A stretch of DNA of 64,000 nt from Lingula anatina (lineage: Eukaryota > Brachiopoda > Lingulata > Lingulida > Lingulidae): assembly GCF_001039355.2 (NCBI RefSeq), contig NW_019776018.1, positions 41,769 to 105,768 on the forward strand. Direction: 5' to 3'. Each line of letters begins with the position of its first letter. The stretch's first letter is position 1. Positions 1-21,200 of this stretch are shown one piece after another. The notes below the pieces were generated by a model. That model made no database searches and was not told the origin of the DNA. It saw only the letters and a list, made by a program, of their open reading frames with translations. Made by a program: the position numbers and the translations under genes.

Positions 1-396
1 AATGATGATTTATTGACACCATTAAGTACTCCAAAACCCTGCCAGTGATTTTCCTTGAAAGTCTTGGTTCAGATTTTATCATTGATAAAGCAAAATAATG
101 CCCTTGTTTGCTGAAAACCTGTAATTAGGAGCTAATAAGTCCATAAAAAAAAGCATTTAAACCAAAACGACAGCACGGGATTTAGCTCATACATTTGTGG
201 TAAACTCTGCCAATTTTCTTGATAAAATCATGTTCAGAGATGAAGTTATGCCCATTACCAATTCCCATCTCACCTCAAAATAGAAAGGTGTTAAATTGAC
301 AATTAAAGTTTGAGTTGCCTANAATCAGTACCAGGGCAGAAAGATACACCAAAAACAAAATCCCAAGAAACAAATCAAAATACTTTGAGAAAAGAA

Positions 397-2244
397 ATGG
401 TTGAACATAGAAATAAACAAGAGTCACAGGAGTTTGACATACCCAACATTGAAGGCGTGGAGCCCGTCATGATGGAGAGAGATTTGTGGGATTTTGTACA
501 GTATTTGCATTCGGAAGAACTTGACCAAATAAAAAATGCAAATGATGTTGAATTTGATATTGAGGATGTTGCTGAATTCCTCCAGTTTAGAGTGGTTCCA
601 AACCAGAGCAGTACGACAAAAAAAGCACAGAGGGCCATGGAGGAGATATCTTGTCTCTACCAGAAGTGTTTTTCTATTTGTGTGAAAGAAGAAATAGAAA
701 TCCCTAAGACAGTTGATGGCAAGAAGTTAAAGAAAACTGTGGAGGATCTCAGAATGAAGTATCCTAAAACATTAATCAAAGAGATCAATGGAGGGCTGCA
801 TATTGTTGGTGGCAGAAGTGATGTCTTTCTGGCAAAGCACAGACTGTATGAAGCAGTTGGAATGAAAGCTGGCAGGCACAGAGATCCCATGCCACAACAG
901 CTGTCACAAGAAAGAAATGAAACTGAGCATGGTGATGGCCGAGCATCTGAGAAGAATCGTGGACACACTAGCAACCAAGAGGTTGATGGAGCTGCAATAA
1001 CCCATGAAGCTGATCAGTTAGACACCGATCTTTCTATGAGGGAAGAGATGACTGGAGTTCCCAAAGCTCCCAAAGAACATTACATTACTTACCAGGGGCT
1101 TCATCTTCTGGTGTATGAGGGAGATATCATTCAGGAATATGTTTCTGTCATTGTAAGTGCTGCTAATTCTCAGCTCATGAATGGTGGTGGAGTAGCTGGG
1201 GCCATATCTAGAGCAGCAGGTCCAGGCTTGGAGATGGAATGTTCAGAGTTCATAGAAGAGTATGGTAGTTTGCCCATGGGGGATGTCATGCACACCACTG
1301 CTGGTGGCACGTTAAAGTGTGAGTTTGTCATTCATGCTGTAGGGCCAGTATGGGATATAAATCATGAGCAGGAGTGTGAAGATGACCTGATGATGACCTT
1401 TTTAAAGTGTTTCAGATATGCATCGGAGAAGTTGAAAGCAAAAACCATGGCAACACCTCTTATTAGCTCTGGTAAGAACATGAAAAATTTCATTTGTAAG
1501 TTTTTTATGTCACCAAACATGATATTTAAGATATTCCCCATTTGTTGATGTGATTCTTTTAAACTTCACATATATATTGTATATTAATTGCAAATAATCT
1601 GTACATTAACATGTATGATAAACAAGTATCTAACAATGATCCGGTATTATATCTGTTCAGGTATCTTTGGAATGCCATTGGACATCTGTACACGAGCCTT
1701 GATGCATGCCATTGACACCTACAGCAGACAGTATGGACTTGAAGGACCTCTGACAGAGATACATGTAGTCAACCTAGACACTGTAGGAACACTTTCCATT
1801 CAGAACACATTTTCCCAGTACTTTAATAATATCCATGATGTGTCACAAAATATGATTGATAACTATCCTAAAGAAGGGTCATCAGTTGATCCTTGCATTG
1901 AACCAAAACCAGAATATAAGGGTGGGCAAAATGTGAGAGGCGATGAAACTGGCCGGTCAAAATATGAATTAACAGATGCAAAGTTTGATGCCATGGCTCA
2001 AGATTTGGCATCATCTGGGCAACTGTTGCATTCTAAACATCACCAGGCCTTTCATCAGGAATCTAAACTTGCTGGTGGGGAAAGAGCTGTGAGACGTACT
2101 GACAAAAAGAAATCTAGCACTTGTGGCTACTGTCATAAAGAAATGGATATTGAATTCAAAAAGGAATGTGGACATCATTTATGCCTTGAATGTTACAACA
2201 CATTTTCATCTCATGTGGGATGTCCAGTCTGTGTTAAACATTAA
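397..2244 (+). CDS. Macrodomain-RING protein (PARP9/DTX3L-like), lacking the Deltex C-terminal domain
   Basis: Two coding exons are visible: up to 1471 (donor GTAAGA) and 1661-2244 (acceptor after ATCTGTTCAG), joined in phase 1, giving 552 aa from the ATG at 397. The open frame runs back to 307 without an ATG, so the true 5' end may be an upstream exon; an N lies at 322. About residues 20-160 form a KH-like region beginning RDLWDFVQ, as in PARP14/DTX3L relatives. About 230-410 is a macrodomain (GDII, SAANSQLMNGGGVAGAI, IHAVGPVWD). The last 45 residues are a C3HC4 RING (CGYC, CGHHLC, CPVC) ending directly at TAA. Macrodomains bind or remove ADP-ribose and RING domains recruit E2 enzymes, so a role in ADP-ribose/ubiquitin signalling is inferred. 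It looks like a tandem duplicate of the next gene that lost the second RING and DTC. An AATAAA follows at 2687. Confidence 0.82.
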
Positions 2245-2264
2245 AATATTCTTGTTAAGAGTTT

Positions 2265-2300
<36 letters not shown>

Positions 2301-2686
2301 TTATTTTTTTTTGTGATACTATATGCCTTCTCTAGGAAAGACATTGCAAAAGTAGATAATTTTTTTATCCGTATAATGTATTCATCTTGATGCCATTTAT
2401 CATGCAAAAAATGTTATATAAGTCCTATATTGATATACCAAGCAGTATAGTACGTGGCCCAACAGTAAAATATTTTACATGCACCATGATGCAAGACAAA
2501 AGAAGAAATTTAGCTTATCTTCTGCAGTAACAAGTGATGCTTACTTGATTATACATTGCACTGTATATAACTGTATATGTTGACAGTAACTTTTTTTTTT
2601 TTTTTTTTTTTTTTGCTTTTCACCTACTTTTTATCCAATATAAGCTTTATTCATTTTACAGGCCTTAACTTTGTATTCTATATTGC

Positions 2687-2692
2687 AATAAA
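2687..2692 (+). terminator. Polyadenylation signal of the macrodomain-RING gene
   Basis: AATAAA lies 443 nt after the TAA at 2242-2244, in a T-rich 3' region. It is the first good signal downstream. A second similar AATAAA lies near 3030, so cleavage may vary. Confidence 0.5.
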
Positions 2693-3816
2693 ATTGAATG
2701 ATGCTGTACATTATTATGCTTTTGGTCAGTAATCAAAATATATATATGTTTGCATTTTGGTCTTTGATTATTTGACTCTTAAAATTGTTTATTCTATGTG
2801 TCAAATCTCAAGGGGACTGATTGATTGTACATTTTCTGTTGTGCAGATGATCTTGTTAGAGTATTTGAAATAATGATAGATACATATGTACTACATAGTT
2901 GAAATATATATTTTATTTGATATATTTGGTTGTGGTAACAACTTTGAACTGTGCTAGCATTTAATCTGAAATGTGTAATGAAAAAGATTGATTTGCTATA
3001 ACTTCCAATTATAATGTGGCTAAATTTAAAATAAAATTCATGTTTGACAGCAAGACTTCAACTTTCTATTTATTTATTTTAGTATCTGTTGCAGTTATAG
3101 CCTATACTGTGATGCAAACTATACAAATGAAAATGTGATTTTTAAAAGGTTTGAAACACTTTAACAGCAACACTCAATTCTGCTTGGTACCTGCTGTGCA
3201 TGTCAGGGGTGGGGGTCAGAAAGTAAATGTCAATTGAACGTTCAAGACTGCTTACGCTGTTGCATAACGAGGAAAAATTATATCTAAAGAGCATACTTCT
3301 ATTGTCAATTGTTCAATATGCTGTTGTGGTTTCAACTTAGGTAAAGCTAGGATCCCACTGGCAAAAATACCAGCTGAAACTCTGGCGCAAACTTTCCGTG
3401 TCCATCCCAGTCTTTTCAAATAAAGTTTTTTTAGAGCAGAAATGTTCACAGCAGAATAATGAGCTGTTGCTCTAATGACTGTGAATACAAAATTTGAACA
3501 GAATTAAGCCACAGCGGTGATTATAAACCACAATCTTATTTTCTTAAGACGGGAACAAAATGAGACCGTGACATTGGCCTCGTTTTGAGCATATGACCGC
3601 ATTGGAGAATTTCCCTGCTTGGCTGTTGAGGTGGGCAGACATTTTATGTGAAAATTGTCTCGGGGGTGTATTTTTTTTCTTGTCACTACTATATCGGTAA
3701 GTATTCCAATCATTATATTTTAAACTTTACAGCAGTGACGTAACCTGTGTAGTAGACTATTGCATTTATTTGCACTTTATGTACCATGGATATTCAATAT
3801 TGTATGTAAACGGTAC

Positions 3817-3826
3817 TTTCGCTTTC
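3817..3826 (-). promoter_or_regulatory. ISRE/IRF-like element upstream of the macro-RING-DTC gene
   Basis: The + strand reads TTTCGCTTTC, which is GAAAGCGAAA on the - strand and fits the GAAANNGAAA core bound by IRF proteins. It lies 1.16 kb before the start codon and may be near the promoter if the leader intron is real. In AT-rich DNA a few such matches per 64 kb are expected by chance, so position is the main argument. Confidence 0.35.
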
Positions 3827-4984
3827 CTCTCAAGGGCGGCAAACATGGACGGTTACAGTTTTAAAACAAACTGACATTTTCTCTCAGAATTAAACGGGCT
3901 CTCACACCTGATATGCTAATCTTAGATAATGTGATATCTTTAGATTTTCTGTCAATGTTATCTTTTTTCAGAACTGAGAGTGATAAAATCAAACCAAGCG
4001 ATCTAATTTGGTCCTTAATACAGGTTGGTCCTCTATTTTTTCATTAACTAAGTTGAGGGGGGATCTTTTACTAGGAGTATAATATAACTGTTGTAGCATT
4101 GTTGGACATTATGGTATGTCTTCTGTTTTGCATTTTATGTGAATACCATTATGTTTCACCACAGCAGTCATACTGTACTGTAGTACTCAGTAGTATGTAA
4201 ATACATGTAAATGTGCCTCAAAAATATCTGTAGAAAAGAATGCTTGTTTAATTAAGACAATATTTGATCTACTTTTTAATTTCACACATGCTGTATGTAC
4301 TTATAATATTATTAGTCCAAGAAGAGACTTTTCGCAATATTTCTTTGCATTTGCTGACAACAAGGACTTAATAACATAAGTCAATACAGTACATGTATAT
4401 ATATATGGCTATGCAAATTTATGCATGTGTAGCATATTAAGTAATATATATATTAGAAATACCGGTACATGTAGACCTTTATCTGTATAAGGGGGGCATG
4501 ATGGAAATAGCTAATTTATGATAAAATATCAACCAGTGTCTCTCAAATGCTGACAATAAGAAATTTAGAAAAGACCAAAACATATACCCGGCCAAAACTT
4601 GGAACTTGTGAACATGTAATATAATAATTGTGCTGTAACAGCCTTTGAGAATGTGCAAAAGTGGTTTTTTCATTTCTTTAAACTTTTCTTCTTTTCTTTT
4701 TTTTTTGGTTATTTTAGCCTTTTTTTTCTTTCTTTTGCATTAATGGTGTTGTTGTGTTTGTTTTCATTTATGTGAAAAAAGAACTTGGTGAAATCTCTCT
4801 GTACTGCTGTTACAGTAACAACAGCTAATTAAAAGCTGCTTGTCTCTGCCTCATGTTGAATTGTTTTGGAAGTGAAAAATAATGTCATTGCTGCCAAATT
4901 TCTATGCTAGAGTACAATGGCAGATTAATAATCTGACAAATAATGTGTGCTTTTTTGGTCCCATTTCAGTAATGACAACCCAAC

Positions 4985-14077
<9,093 letters not shown>

Positions 14078-14136
14078 TCAATTGAGAAACATGCAAATAT
14101 ATAATAAGAAATTCTTAAAATGAAAAGGGAGATTTC

Positions 14137-14142
14137 AATAAA
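14137..14142 (+). terminator. Polyadenylation signal of the macro-RING-DTC gene
   Basis: AATAAA stands 60 nt after the TAA at 14075-14077. The close spacing suggests a short 3' UTR, although other A/T-rich signals follow. Confidence 0.55.
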
Positions 14143-15403
14143 TGATTAAGACTCTATAATGAATGCATATAAGAGGAAATTTTTGATCAGTAAACAAGGA
14201 AAAATGTTTGTTTTATTTCATGTGTTGATGACAATATTGTAGAACACAATAGAAATTTATAAGTTTTTGATTAAGTTCATTATTTGATTAATTGTTGTTT
14301 GTGTGTGTTATACCAGGAAAGGTAACACCAGAGAATGTATTTATCAATTTAAAGAAATATTATGTGATTGAGTAATTGCATAGTTTGATATACATATATA
14401 TAACAATGCCAATGATATTTAATGCTAATGATATTTTGAGTTTTATGTTGTCAGCTTGATTTAAGTACAGTGTATATAGTCCAGACTGTCCACAACTAGA
14501 CTCTAGGACTTCTTAAACATTTTCACATATTTGTTATTAAACAATTATTTTTTTATTCTGTAAAATATATTTAAAAAAAACAATGTAAAGAATATACTAC
14601 TGTCTTGAGAGCTTTTGCATTATAAATTGGAATTACATGTGTAGATGCAAGCAAGCATATCTGTCATTTTGTTTAATTGAATCTTGAGTGGTATAAATAG
14701 CATAAGTTGATTCAACTTCTATTGGATTAGTATATTTGTAAAGTGGCATTCTCGGAGAAAAAAATCTAAAAATGTATCAATGCATAAGGATTGTATTGTG
14801 TTGATTTCCTTTTCTCTTGGAAATGTTATGACCAAAATCATAAAATTGTAGTATAATAGATCTTTTGTATTTCTTATATCTAACACCTACAATCTGAGTT
14901 ACTTATGCATTTCAACAGTGGCAGCAACAGCTTAGCATGTAATTATTCTTCTGGTAAACTTCAGACAGTGCCACTGGTTAAATATGTGATGATATTATGG
15001 AGTAACTAAAACATATCAAAACTAGCAGATTCCATTTGTTTCTAATCTTCTTCCACAGCAAAACCACAAGGTTCAAGCCCATTTCCCTGTAAATATGTAA
15101 AAAGACACTGCAGGCCCGAAGCCAACAGAGGAGGTTCTTTTTCTGAAAAAGTGGACCTTTTACCATGAAACCAACATGCACCTAGATCAGCATGTGTCCA
15201 GAGCTGACCTTTTTCAGCAAAAAGTGTGGTTAGTTCGAACACCCTCGAATCCCCCTGGCTACAGGCCTGCATTGATTTAATTATGTAAATCCAGTTTTTC
15301 TGTACTTGTCTACCTTCAGGTTATAACCAAGCATAGAGTATGTGTTTTATGTTTTATATGATCTTAGTTTTGAATTGATTTTGTCAAACTGAGCACAGAT
15401 TTA

Positions 15404-15653
15404 GGCTTCGTTCACATGCAATGTCTATTTTCTAATTTCTATTTTCTATTTGCGGTATGTCTTATGATCACGGTCTGTGCACTGAATATCCCGCGGCGTA
15501 ATTACTGGCAGCGCGAGCCAGTTACTATAAGTTACTATAAGTAACTGGCTCGCGCTGCCAGTAATTACACGGCGGGATATTCAGGGCACAGACCGTGATC
15601 ATAAGATAGCGCAAATAGAAATTAGAAAATAGACATTGCATGTGAACGAAGCC
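15404..15653. mobile_element. Foldback MITE, Harbinger/Tourist-like, nearly perfect palindrome
   Basis: The element begins GGCTTCGTTCACATGCAATG and ends with its reverse complement. The two arms of roughly 115-120 bp differ at only a few positions and meet at a short ACTATAAG-type loop near 15530. It is flanked on both sides by TTA (15401-15403 and 15654-15656), the 3-bp TWA-type duplication typical of PIF/Harbinger insertions. It has no coding capacity. The high arm identity points to a recent insertion or strong folding constraint. Confidence 0.85.
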
Positions 15654-17420
15654 TTATTTTACTTGCATTTGTGAGCGTTGTTAACTGGAAGTTGATTAAT
15701 CAAAGAAATTATTGTGTATACTGATTCAGAATGTAAAAAGCTTTCCTTAATTTAGGGAAGAAAGCTTGTGTAATAAGAAAGATGGGTTATCCATTGATAT
15801 GGATGCCATGTGCATACCAAAAAAAGAAAATATAAATTAAAGATTAGATTAATAATTTTTTAATTTGGATGAAGCCAAATTTATATAAAAATGTACATCG
15901 TTATTGCCTTGGCTTATATGAAATAATAATATTTCCATCAAAGTAAAAAATATATATATATTTTTTTATATTTAATTGTGAAGGATATTTGCTGTAATAA
16001 TTATATTTCCAGGATAAAAATAGGACTTTCAAACATTATGAAAATGTAGACTACCTTTAAAACAGATAGCAGAAAACAATACTAAAACACTAAAAGGCTA
16101 AAAGGCTAACTGTCAATTTTGATACAATAATACATTATGCACAACAGCTAATATTTATGTAAAACATGTAACAAGCATAAGGCATCAGGACCATGACAGT
16201 TCACACTTTGAAAATACCAGAATGAGAAAAATTAAAATTTCACAAAAAAAAAATGGGTAAACCAAAAAATGATAAGCCAATAGAACTGGTTTTCTAATTT
16301 TCAGCTGTATGTCAATCTTATGATAATGTTCTTGTAAGGTTAAAAAAAGGTTCGTTTTTGAAAAACGAAACTGGAAACTATAAACTAGACACCAACTTCA
16401 GCACTCTTTATTTGTGCCCATTACATGTTGCATCTGTTTAACATTGATTTCACTTTTACTCAATGTAAGTCTGTATATGTGCCTTCTTGTATGTTAAGTT
16501 AAAAGTTTGACAAAATTTTTAAACAGCATTAGAAGTGGCATACATTCTTGTCACACTAATTACTTATTATAATAATGCAATTATGTAGAGTAATAATAAT
16601 ATTTATGTAGCCAAATGTTCAAAAGCACAATGAAGCTCTGTTTTCGCTCAAAAGTAAATAAGATAAGTCCATATGACTGAAAATTGTCATTTATTAATGA
16701 TAAAAACTAATAAAATACAAAGTTACAAAACTGGAGGATAATATAATTACATCCCCAAAACTATATTACCACCATAATATAAAAATAATAAAGTAGGTTA
16801 TAATTAATGAGTGCAACCAAGAAAAATTAAGAAAAATATGAGAAACCACAACAGCTATTAGAGCAAAAAGTTGGCTCAAATGAAAAATGAATGCCGCCAT
16901 AGTTACATAATTTAGGGATAATCATAGATCCCCACACTAAAGAACTAACATAATATATAATTAAATTTACTAAAAGTTTAAGTTAATGAATGCAACCAAA
17001 GTTAAGAAAAGTGATGACATTATGAAAAATTAATATGTGAAACAACAAAAGCTATTGGAGCAAAAAGTTGGCACAAATGTAAAATTGAGGTTAAGAATAG
17101 TGCAAAAGGGAATACTAGAGAAAAAAAAAACACAAGGACGAAGGCAGGTGATAGGGGATGGTGGAGGGTGTCCAAATAAAAATAAAATAACAATGTAAGT
17201 AATATTCCAGTGTAGCTGCTAAAACTGAAACGGAAAATTCAGAAAAATATCACCGCAGCTAAAAAGCTGAATGACTTCTCACTGATGTAGTTCAATAGAA
17301 ATAGTTGCCAAAAATATTTTTTAATCATTACAAATAAATGTGTGTGCCTAGGTACACAGAGACTGAGACATTTCAGTACCCCGAGACATCTATTATCACC
17401 TTGCCTTGGTCAACTACTTA

Positions 17421-17646
17421 GGGTGCTTTCCCAGAGATTTAGATCGATCTAAAGATTAAGTTTTAGATCGACTTAACTCCCTGGGGGTTCAGGCTAAATT
17501 GCAGTCAGCCGAGCGGACACCATAGTTAATTACCCCCTTGCAGCTTTTAGTAGGCGGGACAGACGCTTAAGCCGGCCAAGCTGACAGTAATCTAGTGAGA
17601 CTCCCCACAGGGATAGATCGATCTAAAAATCTATGGAAATGGGGTG
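17421..17646. mobile_element. MITE-like element with imperfect terminal inverted repeats
   Basis: Imperfect terminal repeats surround a shared TAGATCGATCTA core (near 17450 and 17612). TTA occurs at both borders, which would fit a Harbinger-type target duplication. The outermost bases match poorly, so the exact ends are uncertain. The interior is non-coding and more GC-rich than the surroundings. Confidence 0.45.
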
Positions 17647-18479
17647 TTAAAGATAAAAATGTGCAGACACAAGCCCCAAACTAAGACTATTTCCTATAAC
17701 CATAACGTTGATGTATTATTAACAAAGTTATTACCACCACTAGAAACAAACAACTTCCTAAATAAATGCAATTTATTATCTAAATTGTTTAATTTTTAAA
17801 TAAAATGTAAACTTGCAAATGTGTCTCAGTATGGAATCTGATTATTGTGTCTCTTCATATCTAAAATGTGCAGCTGTTGCATGTCTAAAAGTAAACATAA
17901 TAAATAGGACTTATGGAATTAAATCGTAAAGCTTAGAAGAATATCTTGTATATATTACATGTGAGTGCATTAGCTCTGACTAGAAAAGTGAAGTACAGAT
18001 TTTTTGGTTATCCAAGGAATAGGGGATCATAATGAAGCAAATCTGTATGACAATAATTTCACATGTATTAACATGTATTTCATATGTTTTTCTTGCAACA
18101 TGGCTCCCAATGTTTTATTAAACAAACATATTGTCTTGTCTATTTTTTTATTAATTATTATTAATTTTAGGTCATATTGCCCCCCTGTATTGGCAATTAC
18201 GTAAAGAGATTTAACCAGTGTTAATTGAATGTGCATTTTTGAGCACCCCTCTATCAAGAAAAGTTGCTGGAAGAGTAGTCGGTAACTCTGCCTTATAACA
18301 AGCTGTCATCATGTGGACAAATACTATGGTGCCCCACACCATGCAGGAATTTGGGCCAAACCATCTCTCTCTTTCCTCTTGAAGATACATACTGAACGAT
18401 CACCAACATTAGATGTACTGGCAGACATTAGCTTAAGCAGTGAACAGAAATCTAAAATACAGCAGTAATTTTCCTGATG

Positions 18480-19754
18480 AAGAAAACCTGGACCCATTGT
18501 CTGGTGGATAAGAGCTGAAAGGGGGGAAATCCGTAACGAAGTACAGGCAATAGAAATACTCCACTCAGCAGGAGACATTTTTGAATGTATTCTGGTCAGT
18601 GAAAAAGGAAGATGTTATGCTCATAATCAATAACGAAAAAAAATAAAGAGCCTCATGCCATTGACTTTGGAAGCCATTTCATCGATGACTGTGGGGCTTG
18701 GGGTGGGACCCACTTACCCATATCTTACAAAGCTAAGCTCCAATCTAAATGGATATCTGTTGTGAAAAAAGATGGACTGTTTTGCGTGTACAGACAAATT
18801 ACTAAGAAAAGGCATGCTGTTCCCATGGAACCACAACCTACATAGATATTAGAGCTACACAGATATTATACCTTTTCCAAACACAATCCTGCATACAAAA
18901 GAAGGGTAACTTGGACCGAAAATATGCACCCAGCCATCACCCTTGTAGAATATATTGGGACATATCCAGGCCCCAACAGCATCCATGGCAATGCTGAATT
19001 CTCAGTTAACTTGTGTTGCCATACTTCAGACTTTGTTATGGACTGTATAACTGCTGAACGAGACTCCAAACTTCCTGAACTTCACAAAAAGTTGCATGGT
19101 TCTTGAGGCAGATTCAGAAAACCAAAGACCCGCAAATTTGAAACAGGTAGCAAATAAAAAGTGTTATAAAAAAAAAAGGCTTGTACTTCCACTTCAGAGC
19201 CTGCAAATGTAGCAAAAGACTAAGTCTACACAATTCACTCCATGAACACCCTTTCACTCGCAGCATCAACCACATAAAGAGCAAGTCCCTTGTGTAATGT
19301 TGTATAACAATGAACAGATCTCAGACATTCCATGATTCTGCTGCCCTGCTCCCAACTACATCACTACGGTTTTGGGTGTCAATAAAACGTTCAACCTGGG
19401 ACAACTTCATGTCATATCACTAACTTACAAGCACCTAGGATTGGTAAGAATCCCAAGATCATCCCATATTTTTAGGCCCCATTCTTATTCACAGACAATC
19501 TGACTAGAAGACATTTTCACTTCTTTTTTCACTTCTATTGCTATGGAAATGCCTATAAAAATCCAAATTTAGTTAACCGAAGTGATGAGGTAAAAAAAAG
19601 CCATCAAGAAAGGTGCAAACTTTGGTTTTGGAAGTAATACAGATCTCATTTCTTGTCATCAGCACATCAGAAACAATGCTACTAGTATAAATTTTTTGAA
19701 AGATAAAACTGGGGCTAATCACAAAGAAAGGGACAAAATAGTTTCAACTATATT
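18480..19754 (+). mobile_element. Degenerate MULE-type transposase unit, copy 1
   Basis: Fragments in several frames read like a MULE (Mutator-like) transposase: SHFIDDCGAWGGTH, a DGLFCVYRQ segment, EYIGTYPGPN, and the core phrase LGVNKTFNL. Frameshifts and stops break it throughout, so it is not active. The segment LDPLSGG with EILHSAGDI near 18490 recurs near 19760, giving a repeat period of about 1.27 kb and marking the junction with copy 2. Confidence 0.7.
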
Positions 19755-20790
19755 TGAAGAAAACCTGGACCCTTTGTCTGGTGGAAAAAAGCTGACAGTG
19801 AGGAAATTCATAACGGAAGTAGAGGTAATAGAAATACTCCACTCAGCAGGAGACATTCTTGAATGTATTCCAGATGCCAAAAAGGAACTGTTGTGAAAAA
19901 AGGACTGTTTTGTGTGTACAGACAAGTTACTAAAAGCCATGCTGTTCCCCTGGAACCACAACCTACACTGATATTAAAGCCACACAGATATTAGACCTGT
20001 TCCAAACGCAATCTTGCATACAAAAGAAGGGTAACTTGGATCGAAAATATGCACCCAGCCATCACCCTTGTAGAATATATTGGGACATATCCAGGCCACA
20101 ACAGAATCCATGGCTATGCTGAACTCTCCCGTGTTGCCATACCTCAGACTTTGTTATGGACTGTATAACTGCTGAACATGATTCCAAACTTAAAGAACTT
20201 TACAAAAAGTTGGTTCTAAAGTAGATTCAGAAAACCAAAGACTCGCAAATTTGAAACAGGTAACAAATAAAGTGTTATGAAAGAAAAAAGGCTCATACTT
20301 CGACTGCAGGACCTGCAAATGTAGGAAAAGACTTAGTTAGTCTATACAATTCACTCCATGAACACCCTTTCATTTGCAGCATCAACCACATAAAGAGCAA
20401 GTCCCCTTGTGTAACGTCGTATACCACTGAACAGATCTCAGACATAACACGATTCTGCTATACTGCTCCCAACCCCATCACTACGTTTTTGGGTGACGAT
20501 AAAACATTCAACCTGGGACAACTTCATGTCACTTCACTACTAACAAGCACCTAGAAAGCATCAAAACACAAGATCATACAATATTTTTGGCCACATTTTC
20601 ATTCACGGACAATCTGACTGGAAGATATTTAGGAACTTTTTCACTTCTGTTGCTATGGAAATGCCTATAAAAATCCAAAATTAGTTATCTGAAATGATGA
20701 GCAAAAGGCCATCAAGGAAGGTGCAAACTTTGGCTTTGGAAGGAATACAGATCACATTTCTTGTCATCGGCACATCAAAAACAACCCAGA
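19755..20790 (+). mobile_element. Degenerate MULE-type transposase unit, copy 2
   Basis: This has the same order of fragments as copy 1 (SAGDI, VYRQVTK, EYIGTYPG, then a shifted LGV-type segment), again broken by frameshifts. It lies head-to-tail with copy 1. It is cut off at about 20790 by a minisatellite of GCCAGA/TCTGGC words and then by an assembly gap, so its 3' end is missing. Confidence 0.65.
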
Positions 20791-20859
20791 CAGCCTCAGT
20801 AATCTGGCCCACGTCTGGCCCAGATCTGGCAACGTCTGGCAATATCTGGGCCAGATTTT

Positions 20860-21010
20860 GCCAGACACTTGCCAGATCTGGGCCAAGTCTGGCAAAGTCT
20901 GGCATTTATGCCACATTTTGCCAGACACTTGCCAGATCTGGGCCAAGTCTGGCAAAGTCTGGCATTTATGCCACATTTTGCCAGATGCTGCCCAGACTTG
21001 GGCCAGATAT
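20860..21010. repeat. 60-bp tandem repeat built from TCTGGC/GCCAGA words
   Basis: About two and a half copies of a 60-bp unit lie at exact 60-base spacing (for example GGCCAAGTCTGGCAAAG at 20881 and 20941). Within each unit TCTGGC and its complement GCCAGA alternate, so the tract can fold on itself. It interrupts MULE copy 2. Open frames on both strands come from this periodicity and are not genes. Confidence 0.85.
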
Positions 21011-21161
21011 GGTACTTTCATTTTCAATTTTTATTTTCTATTTATTTATTTTTTATTGACCAGTGAGCTGAATGCATTGAACTGACGTCATTTGATAAAT
21101 TTTGATTTAATTTATCTCTCTCTCTTTTCTTCAAAGTCCCCTCATAAGTGTGCTATTTGTT

Positions 21162-21200
21162 NNNNNNNNNNNNNNNNNNNNNNNNNNNNNNNNNNNNNNN
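21162..21200. other. Assembly gap (39 N)
   Basis: A run of 39 N separates the minisatellite from MULE copy 3. The gap sits in repeated DNA, so the order and number of the MULE copies around it should be treated with care. Confidence 0.98.

Larger units (their letters stand above)
2245..4984 (+). other. 3' UTR, intergenic DNA and presumed 5' leader of the macro-RING-DTC gene
   Basis: No convincing coding sequence is visible. The stretch holds a (TTTA)n tract at 2261-2303, a T24 run at 2591-2614, and scattered short open frames without domains. The next gene's ATG at 4985 is preceded by a pyrimidine-rich acceptor ending at 4969, so a noncoding first exon and its promoter should lie here, probably between 3.6 and 4.9 kb. 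An IRF-like site sits at 3817. Confidence 0.5.
14078..18479. other. Intergenic DNA rich in A/T with two MITE-like elements
   Basis: No gene is visible. The strand is A/T-rich with dense stop codons. The only structures I can support are the foldback element at 15404-15653 and the MITE-like element at about 17421-17646. The rest, including 15.7-17.4 kb, looks like decayed noncoding DNA. Confidence 0.6.
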
